Below are positions 1 through 7,889 of a DNA stretch of 27,117 nucleotides, piece after piece. Position numbers and translations under genes: made by a program. Under the pieces are notes generated by a model that worked only from the letters and a program-made list of their open reading frames with translations, ran no database searches and was not told where the DNA came from. The DNA is from UBA7398 sp964597305 (GTDB lineage: Bacteria; Actinomycetota; Actinomycetes; Nanopelagicales; Nanopelagicaceae): the NCBI GenBank assembly GCA_964597305.1, contig CAZQWU010000015.1, positions 1-27,117 on the forward strand. The letters are read 5' to 3'. How positions within the stretch are numbered: the first letter of the stretch is position 1; each line of letters starts with the position of its first letter.

Positions 1-95
1 CAAGTTATTTCATGAAATCTCCCCCCATTCAATATTCGGATGATGAAGCAAGGACCCTCACAGAAAAATTTATTTCTGGTGAAATTCAAAAATAA
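1..95 (+). CDS. C-terminal tail of an unidentified protein (5' end outside window)
   Basis: Reading frame 3 is open from the window edge to a TAA at 93-95 and gives about 30 residues ending in KFISGEIQK. The other two plus-strand frames stop within the first 45 bases. The tail is too short to assign to a family. It points the same way as the secreted protein that follows after a 73-bp gap. It could be chance open sequence, so this is a weak call. Confidence 0.4.
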   Translation, partial: SYFMKSPPIQYSDDEARTLTEKFISGEIQK

Positions 96-168
96 ATTTC
101 ACCGTTGACGTCGAATAAAAAGACTGTTTCACTTTACGCTTCATTGGGATGAATATGGGTGGGTTAGC

Positions 169-1398
169 ATGGTAAGGCGACGTATTGGCATAATTTTCAT
201 TTTTTCATTTTTCATACTTTTCAGCCTTGTTGAAAGTTCACACTCCAATGAACCTGATTTCACAATTACGGCACCTTCGATGAAATACCTCATGGCATTT
301 CATGGCTGTAGTGGAAGTGGTGGCATCAACTGCAATGACCCACATAATCACAAAGTGTTTTTAGCCCAATCAAATGATGGAAAGTCATTCTCCTTAGTAC
401 CGGGTTGGCAGCCGTATCAAGGCTCTGTGCCAACAGTATTTAGAAGAGGTAATACGATTTTTATTTATAACGCATGGTCGGATCTACGAAAAATCGACAT
501 GAATTCTGGAATTGTTCATGATGCAGGTGTTGCAAAGTTAACATCAAATTTCTCTGGCCCAGAGCAAGGCGGATATGTCGATCCTTCGATCGCTCAGGCT
601 TCCGATGGACGATTTGTTTTGTTCTACCTTCCAAGCCAATTGGGTGGAGATCCGGCTGGTTGCGGTAGCCAACCTTCATGTGTCCGAGAAATTCACTATG
701 CCATCGAAGTTGCAGGATCAGGTGGTACACGATTTGATCCCGTAGGTATTGCTACAAGTAAAAATCTCACTCCACCTAATACGTTTTCTGATCCTGATAT
801 TTTTTATAATGGAACTAAATGGGTGTTACTAGTATCGGAAGGTCCCAGTACTGAAGTTTTCACTTCAGACACTTTGCAAAGTTCATACATATCCGCAGGA
901 ATTATTGCGAGAAACTCTGGCGGAGTTCCTGCTGGGTTTCACGATAAAGCATCAGGAGAAAATTGGATTTATACAACCCAAAACATAGATATGTCGGGAA
1001 GCTCTGTTATCAGAAGATCTATTTCATCTACCGGAATAGAAGCCCTTACTGCATTTGAGACCGTCATTGATTCCAATATTTATTCCGCTTTAAAGCTGAC
1101 AACTGTTGCAAGCCCAAGTCTTGCTATTAATGACAATGGCGCACCGTGTCCTACCTGCGCTAGTGGCGGAAATAATTCAGGGAATTCAAACCCGTCACCA
1201 AACGCTTCTCCTTCTCCAGTAATCCCAAGTGCAACGGTTTCAACTCCACCAGTATCAACCCCGACGCCAACCGTTAGTGCCTCAAAAATTTCAACCACAT
1301 CGAAATCGATAACGATTACATGTGTTAAAGGTAAAACTTCTATTCAAGTTAAGGGAACTAAACCCACCTGTCCTAAGGGATATACGTTAAAGAAATAA
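169..1398 (+). CDS. secreted protein, five-bladed beta-propeller (GH43/32-like) fold with Ser/Thr/Pro linker and two-Cys C-terminal tail
   Basis: This 409-residue exported protein of unknown function begins with a basic and then strongly hydrophobic signal peptide (about residues 1-26). Residues 35-330 contain repeated blade-like segments typical of glycoside-hydrolase-type five-bladed propellers: SVPTVFRRGNTIFIY (86-100), YVDPSIAQASDGRFVLFY (136-153) and SDPDIFYNGTKWVLLV (207-222). The recurring 'DPS/DPD' plus aromatic strand pattern resembles GH43/GH32, but I cannot confirm the catalytic acid triad. A low-complexity Pro/Ser/Thr linker (about 335-377) leads to a basic tail with Cys385 and Cys401, ending in CPKGYTLKK. 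I recall similar tails on many secreted acI actinobacterial proteins, where they may be an envelope-binding module. GGGTGGG just upstream may serve as ribosome binding site. It does not appear linked to the catabolic genes to its right. Confidence 0.75.
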   Translation: MVRRRIGIIFIFSFFILFSLVESSHSNEPDFTITAPSMKYLMAFHGCSGSGGINCNDPHNHKVFLAQSNDGKSFSLVPGWQPYQGSVPTVFRRGNTIFIYNAWSDLRKIDMNSGIVHDAGVAKLTSNFSGPEQGGYVDPSIAQASDGRFVLFYLPSQLGGDPAGCGSQPSCVREIHYAIEVAGSGGTRFDPVGIATSKNLTPPNTFSDPDIFYNGTKWVLLVSEGPSTEVFTSDTLQSSYISAGIIARNSGGVPAGFHDKASGENWIYTTQNIDMSGSSVIRRSISSTGIEALTAFETVIDSNIYSALKLTTVASPSLAINDNGAPCPTCASGGNNSGNSNPSPNASPSPVIPSATVSTPPVSTPTPTVSASKISTTSKSITITCVKGKTSIQVKGTKPTCPKGYTLKK

Positions 1399-1417
1399 TG
1401 TCACAAATATAAAAGTG

Positions 1418-1489
1418 AGCCCCCCGTCAGGATTGAACTGACGACCTTCCGCTTACAAGGCGGATGCTCTACCACTGAGCTAGGGAGGC
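1418..1489 (-). tRNA. tRNA-Thr (anticodon UGU)
   Basis: On the minus strand the sequence folds as a full cloverleaf. The 7-bp acceptor is GCCTCCC/GGGGGGC with one T-G wobble, the anticodon stem is TCCGC/GCGGA, and the T arm is GTCAG-TTCAATC-CTGAC. The anticodon loop CTTGTAA carries UGU at plus positions 1455-1457, reading ACA. The discriminator base is U and no CCA is encoded, so CCA must be added after transcription. It lies 41 bp beyond the mutase stop codon on the same strand, so it could be reached by read-through from that operon. Confidence 0.95.
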
Positions 1490-1530
1490 GTTGAACAGCG
1501 CGTAATTATGGCACAGCTACTTTGGTGTCT

Positions 1531-3018
1531 CTAAAAAGCGGTGTTCGGTCGCCACTTTCCATAAACAGTTCGAAGTTGATCAACTATTTCGCCGACAGTT
1601 GCATACGCTTTAACAGCTTCAATCGTGGGGCCAACAACATTTTCACCTGCGTGTGCTGCCGCACTCACTTTAGCGAGCGCAGCTTTCACAGCACCTTCGT
1701 TTCGACGTGCCTTCACGTGTTTGAGCGATTCAATCTGGGTTGTTTCACTTCGTGGATCGATGACAAAAGGTTTAAATGGCGCGCTCTCTGATTGGTGAAT
1801 ATTGACGCCAACAATTTTTCGCTTACCGGTTTCAATCTCCTGAGCAAATTGATATGCCTTGTCTGAAAGTTCTTTTGCAAAGTATCCGTCGTTGATACAA
1901 GCAAGTGCTCCGCCACGCTTTTCAATATCTGTCAGCATTGACCACATTTTTTCGGAAAGCTCATCGGTGAGCCGCTCAAGCTCGTAACTGCCAGCGAGTA
2001 GATCTGGACCTACCAATACCCCAGTTTCGTTCGCTATTACTTGTTGGGTTCTCAGCGCAAGAGTTGCTGCCTCTTCAGTAGGTACACCTAACGCTTCATC
2101 AAATGCAGCAACATGCATCGTTTGTATTCCGCCGAGTGCGGCAGCAAGCATTTCAATTGATGTTCGCACTACGTTGTTAAGTGGCTGATGCGCCGTAAGT
2201 GACGAGCCCGCAGTAAATGCAAAGATGCGGAGTTGTTCGGAGCGTGGATCTTGTGCGTTGTACTTCTCGCGTGCTAATCGCGCCCACGTTCGTCGCGCAG
2301 CTCGAAATTTGGCAACCTCTGGTAAAAATTCAATGTTGGAAGAAAGGAAAGTAAAAAGAGTTGGTGCAACTTGATCAATCGTAACGCCACGCTCGAGCGC
2401 TTTATCAAGATATTCACGCGCATTAGCAAAGGTGAAGGCAACTTCTTGCACTGCATCTGAACCAGACTCGCGAATGTGATAACCACTCATCGCAAGTGGT
2501 ACCCACTTTGGAACATGACGCGCGATATATTCAATAACGTCTACCGATAGCTTTAATCCTGCTTCCGCCGGGAAAATCTGTGTTCCACGAGCGAAATACT
2601 CCTTCAGAACGTCATTTTGAATAAACATTCCAAATTGATTGGGGTCAACTCCGCGTTGTTCAGCGAGTGCAATAAACATGGCGGCCCAGATATATCCAAT
2701 GGAATTAGCAGTCGTACGTACTTGAGAGATTTTTTCAAGTGGAATGTCCTTCATTAAAATTTCGATATCTGCGAGCGAATCAATCGCAACGCCAACTTTT
2801 CCTACTTCACCAGCCGAAAGTGGATTATCAGAGTCAAGGCCAAGTTGTGTTGGCAGATCAAGTGCAACGCTAAAACCGGTTAATCCCTGATCAAGTAGCA
2901 TTCGAAAACGTTCATTAGTTTCTTTTGGCGTTCCGAATCCACCGTATTGACCCATGGTCCATACACCTGCGTCAGCTTTAATGCCACGCGTATAGGGGTA
3001 TTCGCCGGGCTTTTCCAT
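1531..3018 (-). CDS. B12-dependent acyl-CoA mutase, large (substrate-binding) subunit; divergent methylmalonyl-CoA mutase family
   Basis: The protein is a TIM-barrel large subunit of the adenosylcobalamin acyl-CoA mutase family, 495 aa, with no B12-binding domain. A separate small subunit is therefore needed, and none lies in the window. It starts directly at PGEYPYTRG, so it lacks the roughly 60-residue N-terminal arm of relatives. An in-frame TAA (the stop of the upstream ligase) four codons before the ATG rules out a longer start. Tyr25 (GQYGGFG), Gln134 and Arg144 (QNDVLKEYFAR) and His181 (SGYH) match substrate residues of methylmalonyl-CoA mutase. Elsewhere the pocket is rebuilt: Phe266 and Phe268 replace the His and Gln of HSQTSGW, HTN becomes H302-V-A, and the TMYR motif is missing. 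I infer a larger dicarboxylate-type CoA substrate such as 4-oxopimelyl-CoA. (2-Aminophenyl)succinyl-CoA, as in indoleacetate pathways, is an alternative. It is last in the operon, 9 bp after the ligase. Confidence 0.85.
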   Translation of the reverse strand: MEKPGEYPYTRGIKADAGVWTMGQYGGFGTPKETNERFRMLLDQGLTGFSVALDLPTQLGLDSDNPLSAGEVGKVGVAIDSLADIEILMKDIPLEKISQVRTTANSIGYIWAAMFIALAEQRGVDPNQFGMFIQNDVLKEYFARGTQIFPAEAGLKLSVDVIEYIARHVPKWVPLAMSGYHIRESGSDAVQEVAFTFANAREYLDKALERGVTIDQVAPTLFTFLSSNIEFLPEVAKFRAARRTWARLAREKYNAQDPRSEQLRIFAFTAGSSLTAHQPLNNVVRTSIEMLAAALGGIQTMHVAAFDEALGVPTEEAATLALRTQQVIANETGVLVGPDLLAGSYELERLTDELSEKMWSMLTDIEKRGGALACINDGYFAKELSDKAYQFAQEIETGKRKIVGVNIHQSESAPFKPFVIDPRSETTQIESLKHVKARRNEGAVKAALAKVSAAAHAGENVVGPTIEAVKAYATVGEIVDQLRTVYGKWRPNTAF

Positions 3019-3027
3019 AGTTGAAAT

Positions 3028-4590
3028 TTACTTTGGATTACGAGCTTCGAGTTGTTGTTTGAGTACTTTCTTTGCAATTTTTCCGGTTGAATTGAGCGGG
3101 AATGATTCAACGATGAGTACTTCCTTTGGTTTTTTATATGTCGCCATACGAGATTTGCAGTGATCAAGTACCTTCGCGACAAGTGCATCACCATTCGCCG
3201 TTGCGCTGGGTTTCAACGTCACCATTGCTACGACTCGTTGTCCCCACTCTTGATCATGAACACCCATCACTGCAACTTCGAGTACATCGCTCACTTCCGC
3301 AATGACTTCTTCGATTTCGCGTGGATAAATGTTGTAACCACCACTGATAATCATGTCGCCTTTTCGATCAACCAAGAAAAGTCGATTATCCGCATCGAGG
3401 CGACCGAGATCACCTGTATGAAGCCAACCATCGCGCACTGCTTTTGTAACGGTGGGATCGCTACCAGCGGCGCCGTAATAACCTCGCATGACATGGTCAC
3501 CGCGAGTAATAACTTCGCCAATTTCTCCTTGCGGAACATCTTTACCGTTCTCATCAACGATACGAATTTCTACTGTTGTACACGGATTTCCTGCGCTGGT
3601 GAGAATCTCTGGATCCTGCAATAAACCACGTTCGTGATCGCGTGCACTCAATACTGTTACCGGTGGAATCGCTTCTACTAAACCGTAGTACTGAACCATA
3701 TGAGGAGTTATGCGGTCATAACATTGACGAATTTGATCTGCCGGCATTGGCGCACCTGCATAACCCAGCATTTTTAAATTCGTCATCTTTTCTCGGCTCA
3801 TATCTTCCATAGCAAGCAAACGCGCAACCATTGTTGGAACGAGAGCGGTGGCATTTGCTCCGCGATGTTGTATCGCTTCAACAAGAGCTTCGGGTTCAAA
3901 TTTAGCTTGCACAATTTGTTTTGCACCAAAAGTGAAAAATGGAAGAACAAAGAGTCCTGACGTATGCGTAACTGGACCCGCATGTACCCAGCAATCATTT
4001 TCATTTAAGGTGCGACCGAAAATATCGGTAACAATATTTCCAAGCGAAGCAAGTCGATTGCGATGCGTTCTAATGGCACCTTTTGGATTTCCGGTCGTGC
4101 CACTTGAGTAATTGAGTGAAACCAAGGCATCGGGATTAACAGCTAGGAGTAATGGTTCGGTTGATTCCTTTGCTAAGAATTTCTCATAGTTATGCGTGCC
4201 GGGATGATCACCCTTAATGACAATGATCGTATCGACGAGTTCTCGAACTGGAGCTGAATCGTCCCAAAATTTCGCGTCAAGAATTAAAGTCTTTGCCCCA
4301 CAATCTTTAGTGATGCGTACCCAATCGGTGGGATGAAGTCGATAATTCAATGCAACACGGCAGAGTCCTGCAGAGGAGATTCCTAAATCTGTTTCGATGT
4401 AGGTATTTTGATTGGATTGGAGATCAAGAACTCGATCACCTTCCGCTAAACCAAGATTTTTAAGTGCGCGAGCTAATTGAAAAATGCGAGCGCCAATTTC
4501 GCCAAACGTCATTGAACCTTCGGGTCCTTCGACCGCTACTCGATCACGATAACGGCGCATCGAACGCGCAACGAGTGTTCCGACGTCCAT
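3028..4590 (-). CDS. acyl/aryl-CoA ligase (AMP-forming), probable 2-aminobenzoate-CoA ligase
   Basis: This ANL-superfamily ligase (520 aa) couples a carboxylic acid to CoA using ATP. It has the P-loop SSGTTGNPKGA, the YYGLVE motif, the hinge-adjacent WLHTGDLG and VDRKGDMIISGGYNIYP motifs, and the C-terminal catalytic Lys in NSTGKIAKK. These give the full two-domain length expected for the family. Start: GAGG at 4597-4600 lies 6 bases before ATG 4590. A GTG three bases earlier is possible. The closest subgroup by eye is the fatty/aryl-CoA ligases, and sequence alone does not fix the substrate. Because the window also encodes enzymes yielding anthranilate and one using 2-aminobenzoyl-CoA, I infer anthranilate as substrate. 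The gene lies 38 bp downstream of the ADP-forming synthetase in the same operon. Confidence 0.8.
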   Translation of the reverse strand: MDVGTLVARSMRRYRDRVAVEGPEGSMTFGEIGARIFQLARALKNLGLAEGDRVLDLQSNQNTYIETDLGISSAGLCRVALNYRLHPTDWVRITKDCGAKTLILDAKFWDDSAPVRELVDTIIVIKGDHPGTHNYEKFLAKESTEPLLLAVNPDALVSLNYSSGTTGNPKGAIRTHRNRLASLGNIVTDIFGRTLNENDCWVHAGPVTHTSGLFVLPFFTFGAKQIVQAKFEPEALVEAIQHRGANATALVPTMVARLLAMEDMSREKMTNLKMLGYAGAPMPADQIRQCYDRITPHMVQYYGLVEAIPPVTVLSARDHERGLLQDPEILTSAGNPCTTVEIRIVDENGKDVPQGEIGEVITRGDHVMRGYYGAAGSDPTVTKAVRDGWLHTGDLGRLDADNRLFLVDRKGDMIISGGYNIYPREIEEVIAEVSDVLEVAVMGVHDQEWGQRVVAMVTLKPSATANGDALVAKVLDHCKSRMATYKKPKEVLIVESFPLNSTGKIAKKVLKQQLEARNPK

Positions 4591-4596
4591 CACTCA

Positions 4597-4600
4597 CCTC
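4597..4600 (-). promoter_or_regulatory. ribosome binding site of the aryl-CoA ligase
   Basis: GAGG on the minus strand sits 6 bases before ATG 4590. This favours the ATG over the GTG at 4593 as the start. Confidence 0.6.
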
Positions 4601-4628
4601 GCACTTTCACGCGTAATCTATCGCTTCG

Positions 4629-6674
4629 TTATTGATGAGCGACATACGCGCTATCGAGCACCCATGCGCCATCGGGAAGAACAGTTACAGGGTTGATGTC
4701 TAACTCAAATCCTTCATCCCAGCCAGATGTTGCATCTGTGATCCTTAGCACCAGCTCGATAAATGCATTGCGGTCAGCTGGTTGCGCGCCTCGTACGCCA
4801 GAAAAAAGTTTTCCAAGTCGGGTCTCATCGATCATGTCAGAAACTTCACTTTTACTGACAGGTAATAATCGCAATGAAGTATCAGCCATAACCTCAGTGA
4901 GTACTCCACCTAAACCAATTGTGAGAACCCGTCCTAATGGTGATGGTGTTATTCCAACAAGTGCTTCAATTCCTTTCGGCACAAAACGTTCAACCAAAAC
5001 CGATGCCTCGCCACCGTGTGCAATAGCGATCATGCGATCATAAATAGATTCGCATTCTTCTGCTCGTACATCGAGCGCTACGCCACCAGCATCACTTTTA
5101 TGTAAAAGTCCAGGTATTACTGCCTTTAAAACAGCGCGCCCACCCACATGAGCCACAGCAGCCTTCACGTCAGATCTATTTTTTACGACAACTGATTCTG
5201 GAACTGGAATCCCTGCACTTTGCCATAATTTCTTAATTTCCACCTCAGATGCATCTGTCGATGGTTGTTCAACACATTGAAAGTTTTCGCGTTTAGCATC
5301 CGTTTTTTTCTCACTTACTATTCGAAGCATGGCGAGTGAGCGTGCTGCTCGCTCTGGGGTCGGATACACCGGAATGTTAAGTTCTGCGAGCATGTGTGTA
5401 GCAAGTGGCGCAAGTGAAGGTGAACCTGTTCGTGCCACCACGATCGGAATTTTCCGTTCGCGCTGTGCCTTACCTAGTGCTTGCGCAATGCGCTCTACAT
5501 CTTCACCTACAAGAACACAGAATGCAGCGATAATGGCATCAACATTTTTATCATTCACTAAGACCGAAACACATTTTTCGAAAAGTTCTGGTGATGACAT
5601 AACTGCAGCCGTAACATCAACGGGATTATGAGCATTTCCATACGCCGGAATAATCTCCGACAACGTCGAAATTGTTGAGGCATCTAGCGTGGCAAGTTCA
5701 AGTCCGTGCGCTTCTAGCGCATCAGTTCCGAGAATTCCACTTCCTCCTGATGTTGTGATAATTCCGATGCGTTTTCCGTGAAGTGGTGTTTTCGTTGTAA
5801 ATACTGCGCCAGCATCAAGTAGTTCTTCCACGTTAGAGACGCGCACTGCGCCACATTTGCGGATCGCAGCATCAACAACTCGATCTCCTGTTGCCAGCGC
5901 ACCAGTATGCGAGGCTGCTGCATGCGCACCTGCTTCTGATCGTCCGGCTTTAAGAATTGCAGTTGGTTTCTTTTTACTAATTTCTTGCAAACGTTGTATA
6001 TCTGATAATCCTTCGGCGTATATAAGTAAACCTTCGATATCCGATTGATCTGCAATGGTCTCGGCAACATCAATGGCAGAAACGTCAGCTTCATTTCCTG
6101 TCGTGACAACAATTCCAATAGGCAGATCTCGTTCTACTCCTAATGAGTATGTGCCGTATCCCAACGCTCCTGATTGGCTGACCAATGCAAGTGATCCAGC
6201 TTTAAGAGCAGTGCTTTCGGATGAAAAAACTGGTGTAAAAGTTGCCGTTAACGACTGTTTACCACCAACAGATCCAATGCAATTTGGTCCAACTAATCGC
6301 ATCCCAGACTTTTTTGCGATGTCAACTAGTTCAGCTTGCGCACGTGCACCGGTCTCATCAGCTTCAGCAAATCCCGACGCCATGACTGTCACGATGGGAA
6401 CGCCACTCTGTGCGCATTCCATCACTGCTTCACGGACCGAATGTGCTGGCACCATAATGAGCGCGAGATCGATTGGTTTTTTTATCTCACCAATAGAAGT
6501 AAAGACTGATAATCCAAGAACTGTTCCACCTTTAGGATTGACCGGAAAAATTTCACCACGATACCCGTATTTTTGTAGATATTGAATCGGTAGCCGTCCC
6601 ATGGCACCTACTCGTTCAGTAGCGCCGATGACCGCTATCGATTGTGCGGACCAAAGGTTCGCAATCGGATTCAT
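4629..6674 (-). CDS. acyl-CoA synthetase (ADP/NDP-forming), fused alpha-beta subunits
   Basis: This 681-residue fusion belongs to the NDP-forming acyl-CoA synthetase family, which reversibly converts an acyl-CoA plus ADP and phosphate to acid, CoA and ATP. Domain order: CoA-binding Rossmann domain (about 5-130, with VIGATER and a GPNCIG turn), succinyl-CoA-ligase-like domains to about 450 with the phospho-histidine at His256 (SHTGALATGD), then a C-terminal ATP-grasp domain (about 475-680, HKSDAGGVALD and ELDINPV). All key motifs are present. Its ATGA start overlaps the RidA stop by 4 bp, so the two genes are translationally coupled. The substrate is unknown. In this context it could recover ATP from succinyl-CoA, propionyl-CoA or an arylacetyl-CoA made by the IorAB pair, or it could activate an acid. 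Confidence 0.85.
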   Translation of the reverse strand: MNPIANLWSAQSIAVIGATERVGAMGRLPIQYLQKYGYRGEIFPVNPKGGTVLGLSVFTSIGEIKKPIDLALIMVPAHSVREAVMECAQSGVPIVTVMASGFAEADETGARAQAELVDIAKKSGMRLVGPNCIGSVGGKQSLTATFTPVFSSESTALKAGSLALVSQSGALGYGTYSLGVERDLPIGIVVTTGNEADVSAIDVAETIADQSDIEGLLIYAEGLSDIQRLQEISKKKPTAILKAGRSEAGAHAAASHTGALATGDRVVDAAIRKCGAVRVSNVEELLDAGAVFTTKTPLHGKRIGIITTSGGSGILGTDALEAHGLELATLDASTISTLSEIIPAYGNAHNPVDVTAAVMSSPELFEKCVSVLVNDKNVDAIIAAFCVLVGEDVERIAQALGKAQRERKIPIVVARTGSPSLAPLATHMLAELNIPVYPTPERAARSLAMLRIVSEKKTDAKRENFQCVEQPSTDASEVEIKKLWQSAGIPVPESVVVKNRSDVKAAVAHVGGRAVLKAVIPGLLHKSDAGGVALDVRAEECESIYDRMIAIAHGGEASVLVERFVPKGIEALVGITPSPLGRVLTIGLGGVLTEVMADTSLRLLPVSKSEVSDMIDETRLGKLFSGVRGAQPADRNAFIELVLRITDATSGWDEGFELDINPVTVLPDGAWVLDSAYVAHQ

Positions 6675-7063
6675 GAGAGAACTGCAACTCCTTCTATTTC
6701 TACTAACGCCTCTTTATCCCAAAGTCGTGTAACGCCAACCAATGTCATCGCTGGATAATCTCGACCAACAAGAGCGTGCCAAATTTTTCCTAATTCTCGA
6801 GCGTTGTCTCGGTAATTCTGCGGATCCACCGAAAAGATAGTGAGTTTCGCCAGTTGCGAAGGGTTTCCACCAGCATGCTTTAGTGCCGTTAATAAATTCG
6901 TGAGCGCTTTCTCGAATTGCTCAACAATCCCTTGGCCAACAATCACTCCTTCTTTATTAAGCGCAGTTTGCCCAGCGAGGTAAATAACAGTGCCAGTTGC
7001 TTTCACTGCATGTGAAAATCCAATGGGCGCTGCCATGGAATCTGGATTAATTCGCTCAAACAT
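6671..7063 (-). CDS. RidA/YjgF/YER057c/UK114-family protein lacking the canonical Arg, candidate enamine-CoA deaminase
   Basis: This is a 130-aa single-domain Rid protein that would form the usual trimer. It ends in the family signature ALVEIEGVAVL (119-129). The arginine that in classical RidA binds the substrate carboxylate (Arg105, in PARS/PART) is Met106 here (YPAMTLVGV). It is therefore not a standard 2-aminoacrylate deaminase. Rid proteins hydrolyse imines and enamines. The product of the fused monooxygenase/reductase in this window is an enamine, so I infer that this protein releases ammonia from that CoA ester. The start has a strong AGGAGG at 7068-7073. The gene is second in the operon, between the SDR and the ADP-forming synthetase. 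Confidence 0.85.
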   Translation of the reverse strand: MFERINPDSMAAPIGFSHAVKATGTVIYLAGQTALNKEGVIVGQGIVEQFEKALTNLLTALKHAGGNPSQLAKLTIFSVDPQNYRDNARELGKIWHALVGRDYPAMTLVGVTRLWDKEALVEIEGVAVLS

Positions 7064-7067
7064 TTGG

Positions 7068-7073
7068 CCTCCT
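7068..7073 (-). promoter_or_regulatory. strong ribosome binding site of the RidA-like gene
   Basis: Minus-strand AGGAGG lies four bases before ATG 7063. It is the clearest Shine-Dalgarno sequence in the window and fits a gene internal to an operon. Confidence 0.7.
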
Positions 7074-7092
7074 CGTTGTAAATCAGTAATTG

Positions 7093-7860
7093 TTAATAAA
7101 CCTGAGTCTTTGCGGCATCAAGCCAGAGCGCTTGCCCTGTCTCTGATGAGGCAATGTAATGAAGTGTCGCGCTCGCTACTTCGTTTGGCGAGAGCAAGCG
7201 ACCACCTGGTTGTCGTGATGCCAGAATTTCTTTTAACTCAGCGATCGATTTACCAGTTCGAGTTGCTGAAACTTCTAAACCTTTTACCAACATCGGTGTA
7301 TCAACATATCCGGGGCAGACTGCATTAACGGTAATTCCATATTTAGCGAGTTCAACCGCTGAAGATCGAACGAGTCCAATTACGGCGTGCTTCGACGCTG
7401 TATAAGCTGTGACAAACGCTTCACCCATTAATCCTGCAATAGAAGCGATGACAATTACTCGACCAAATTTCTGCTCTTTCATCGTTGGCGTTACGGCTCG
7501 CAAGAAACGCATTGGCGCAGTTGTGTTGAGATTAAGGATGTGGTTCCACACTTCGTCAGTGGTTTGTTCAATAGGCAAGACTTGCGCTTCACCTGCATTA
7601 AGAATGATGACATCAACACCACCCCATGCCTGAACAACTTTATTAATGATTTCAGTTGGCGTATTCGGATCTGTGGCATCGCCGGGAAGCACCAACGTTT
7701 CCCCTAACGCTCCTGATACAGCGGATTCAAGTTCAGCAGTTGTCCGCGCTGTTACTGCGATTTTATGGCGGAGCGGATCTCGTTTAAGTTGCTCGACAAT
7801 GGCAAGTCCAATTCCTCTGCCCGCACCAGTAACGAGTACTCGGAGTTGATTTTCTGGCAT
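7093..7860 (-). CDS. short-chain dehydrogenase/reductase (SDR), first gene of the CoA-ester operon
   Basis: This is a 255-aa classical SDR. It has the cofactor motif TGAGRGIG (11-18), NAG (88-90), and the catalytic Ser140, Tyr153 and Lys157 (YTASK). The basic residue after the second beta strand (TARTT, 37-41) suggests NADP(H) preference. SDRs of this size include BadH-type 2-hydroxycyclohexanecarboxyl-CoA dehydrogenases and 3-hydroxyacyl-CoA dehydrogenases. A role in reducing or oxidising an alicyclic CoA intermediate is plausible but not shown. It opens the leftward operon and shares a 34-bp divergent promoter region with the thiolase. RidA follows after 29 bp. Confidence 0.85.
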   Translation of the reverse strand: MPENQLRVLVTGAGRGIGLAIVEQLKRDPLRHKIAVTARTTAELESAVSGALGETLVLPGDATDPNTPTEIINKVVQAWGGVDVIILNAGEAQVLPIEQTTDEVWNHILNLNTTAPMRFLRAVTPTMKEQKFGRVIVIASIAGLMGEAFVTAYTASKHAVIGLVRSSAVELAKYGITVNAVCPGYVDTPMLVKGLEVSATRTGKSIAELKEILASRQPGGRLLSPNEVASATLHYIASSETGQALWLDAAKTQVY

Positions 7861-7882
7861 CAGAAACGCTCTCGCATACTGC

Positions 7883-7889
7883 CATAATA
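7883..7889. promoter_or_regulatory. shared symmetric -10 element of a divergent promoter (SDR operon / thiolase operon)
   Basis: CATAAT (7883-7888) reads rightward and ends 6 bases before the thiolase ATG, consistent with a leaderless transcript. The same bases read leftward give TATTAT (7889-7884) for the SDR operon, about 23 bases before its ATG at 7860. Neither side has a convincing -35 box. The 34-bp gap leaves no room for two separate promoters. Confidence 0.55.

Noticed and set aside
101..140. TTGACG at 105-110 as -35 of a promoter for the secreted protein
   Set aside because: No -10-like hexamer lies at a suitable distance, so the promoter cannot be supported.
1531..3018. Annotation as ordinary methylmalonyl-CoA mutase
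   Set aside because: Several substrate- and CoA-contact positions differ, the N-terminal arm is missing and the operon contains aryl-CoA genes rather than propionate genes.
6055..6585. 176-aa plus-strand open frame inside the ADP-forming synthetase
   Set aside because: It is antisense to the conserved CoA-binding domain, has a composition typical of a shadow frame and no recognisable motif.
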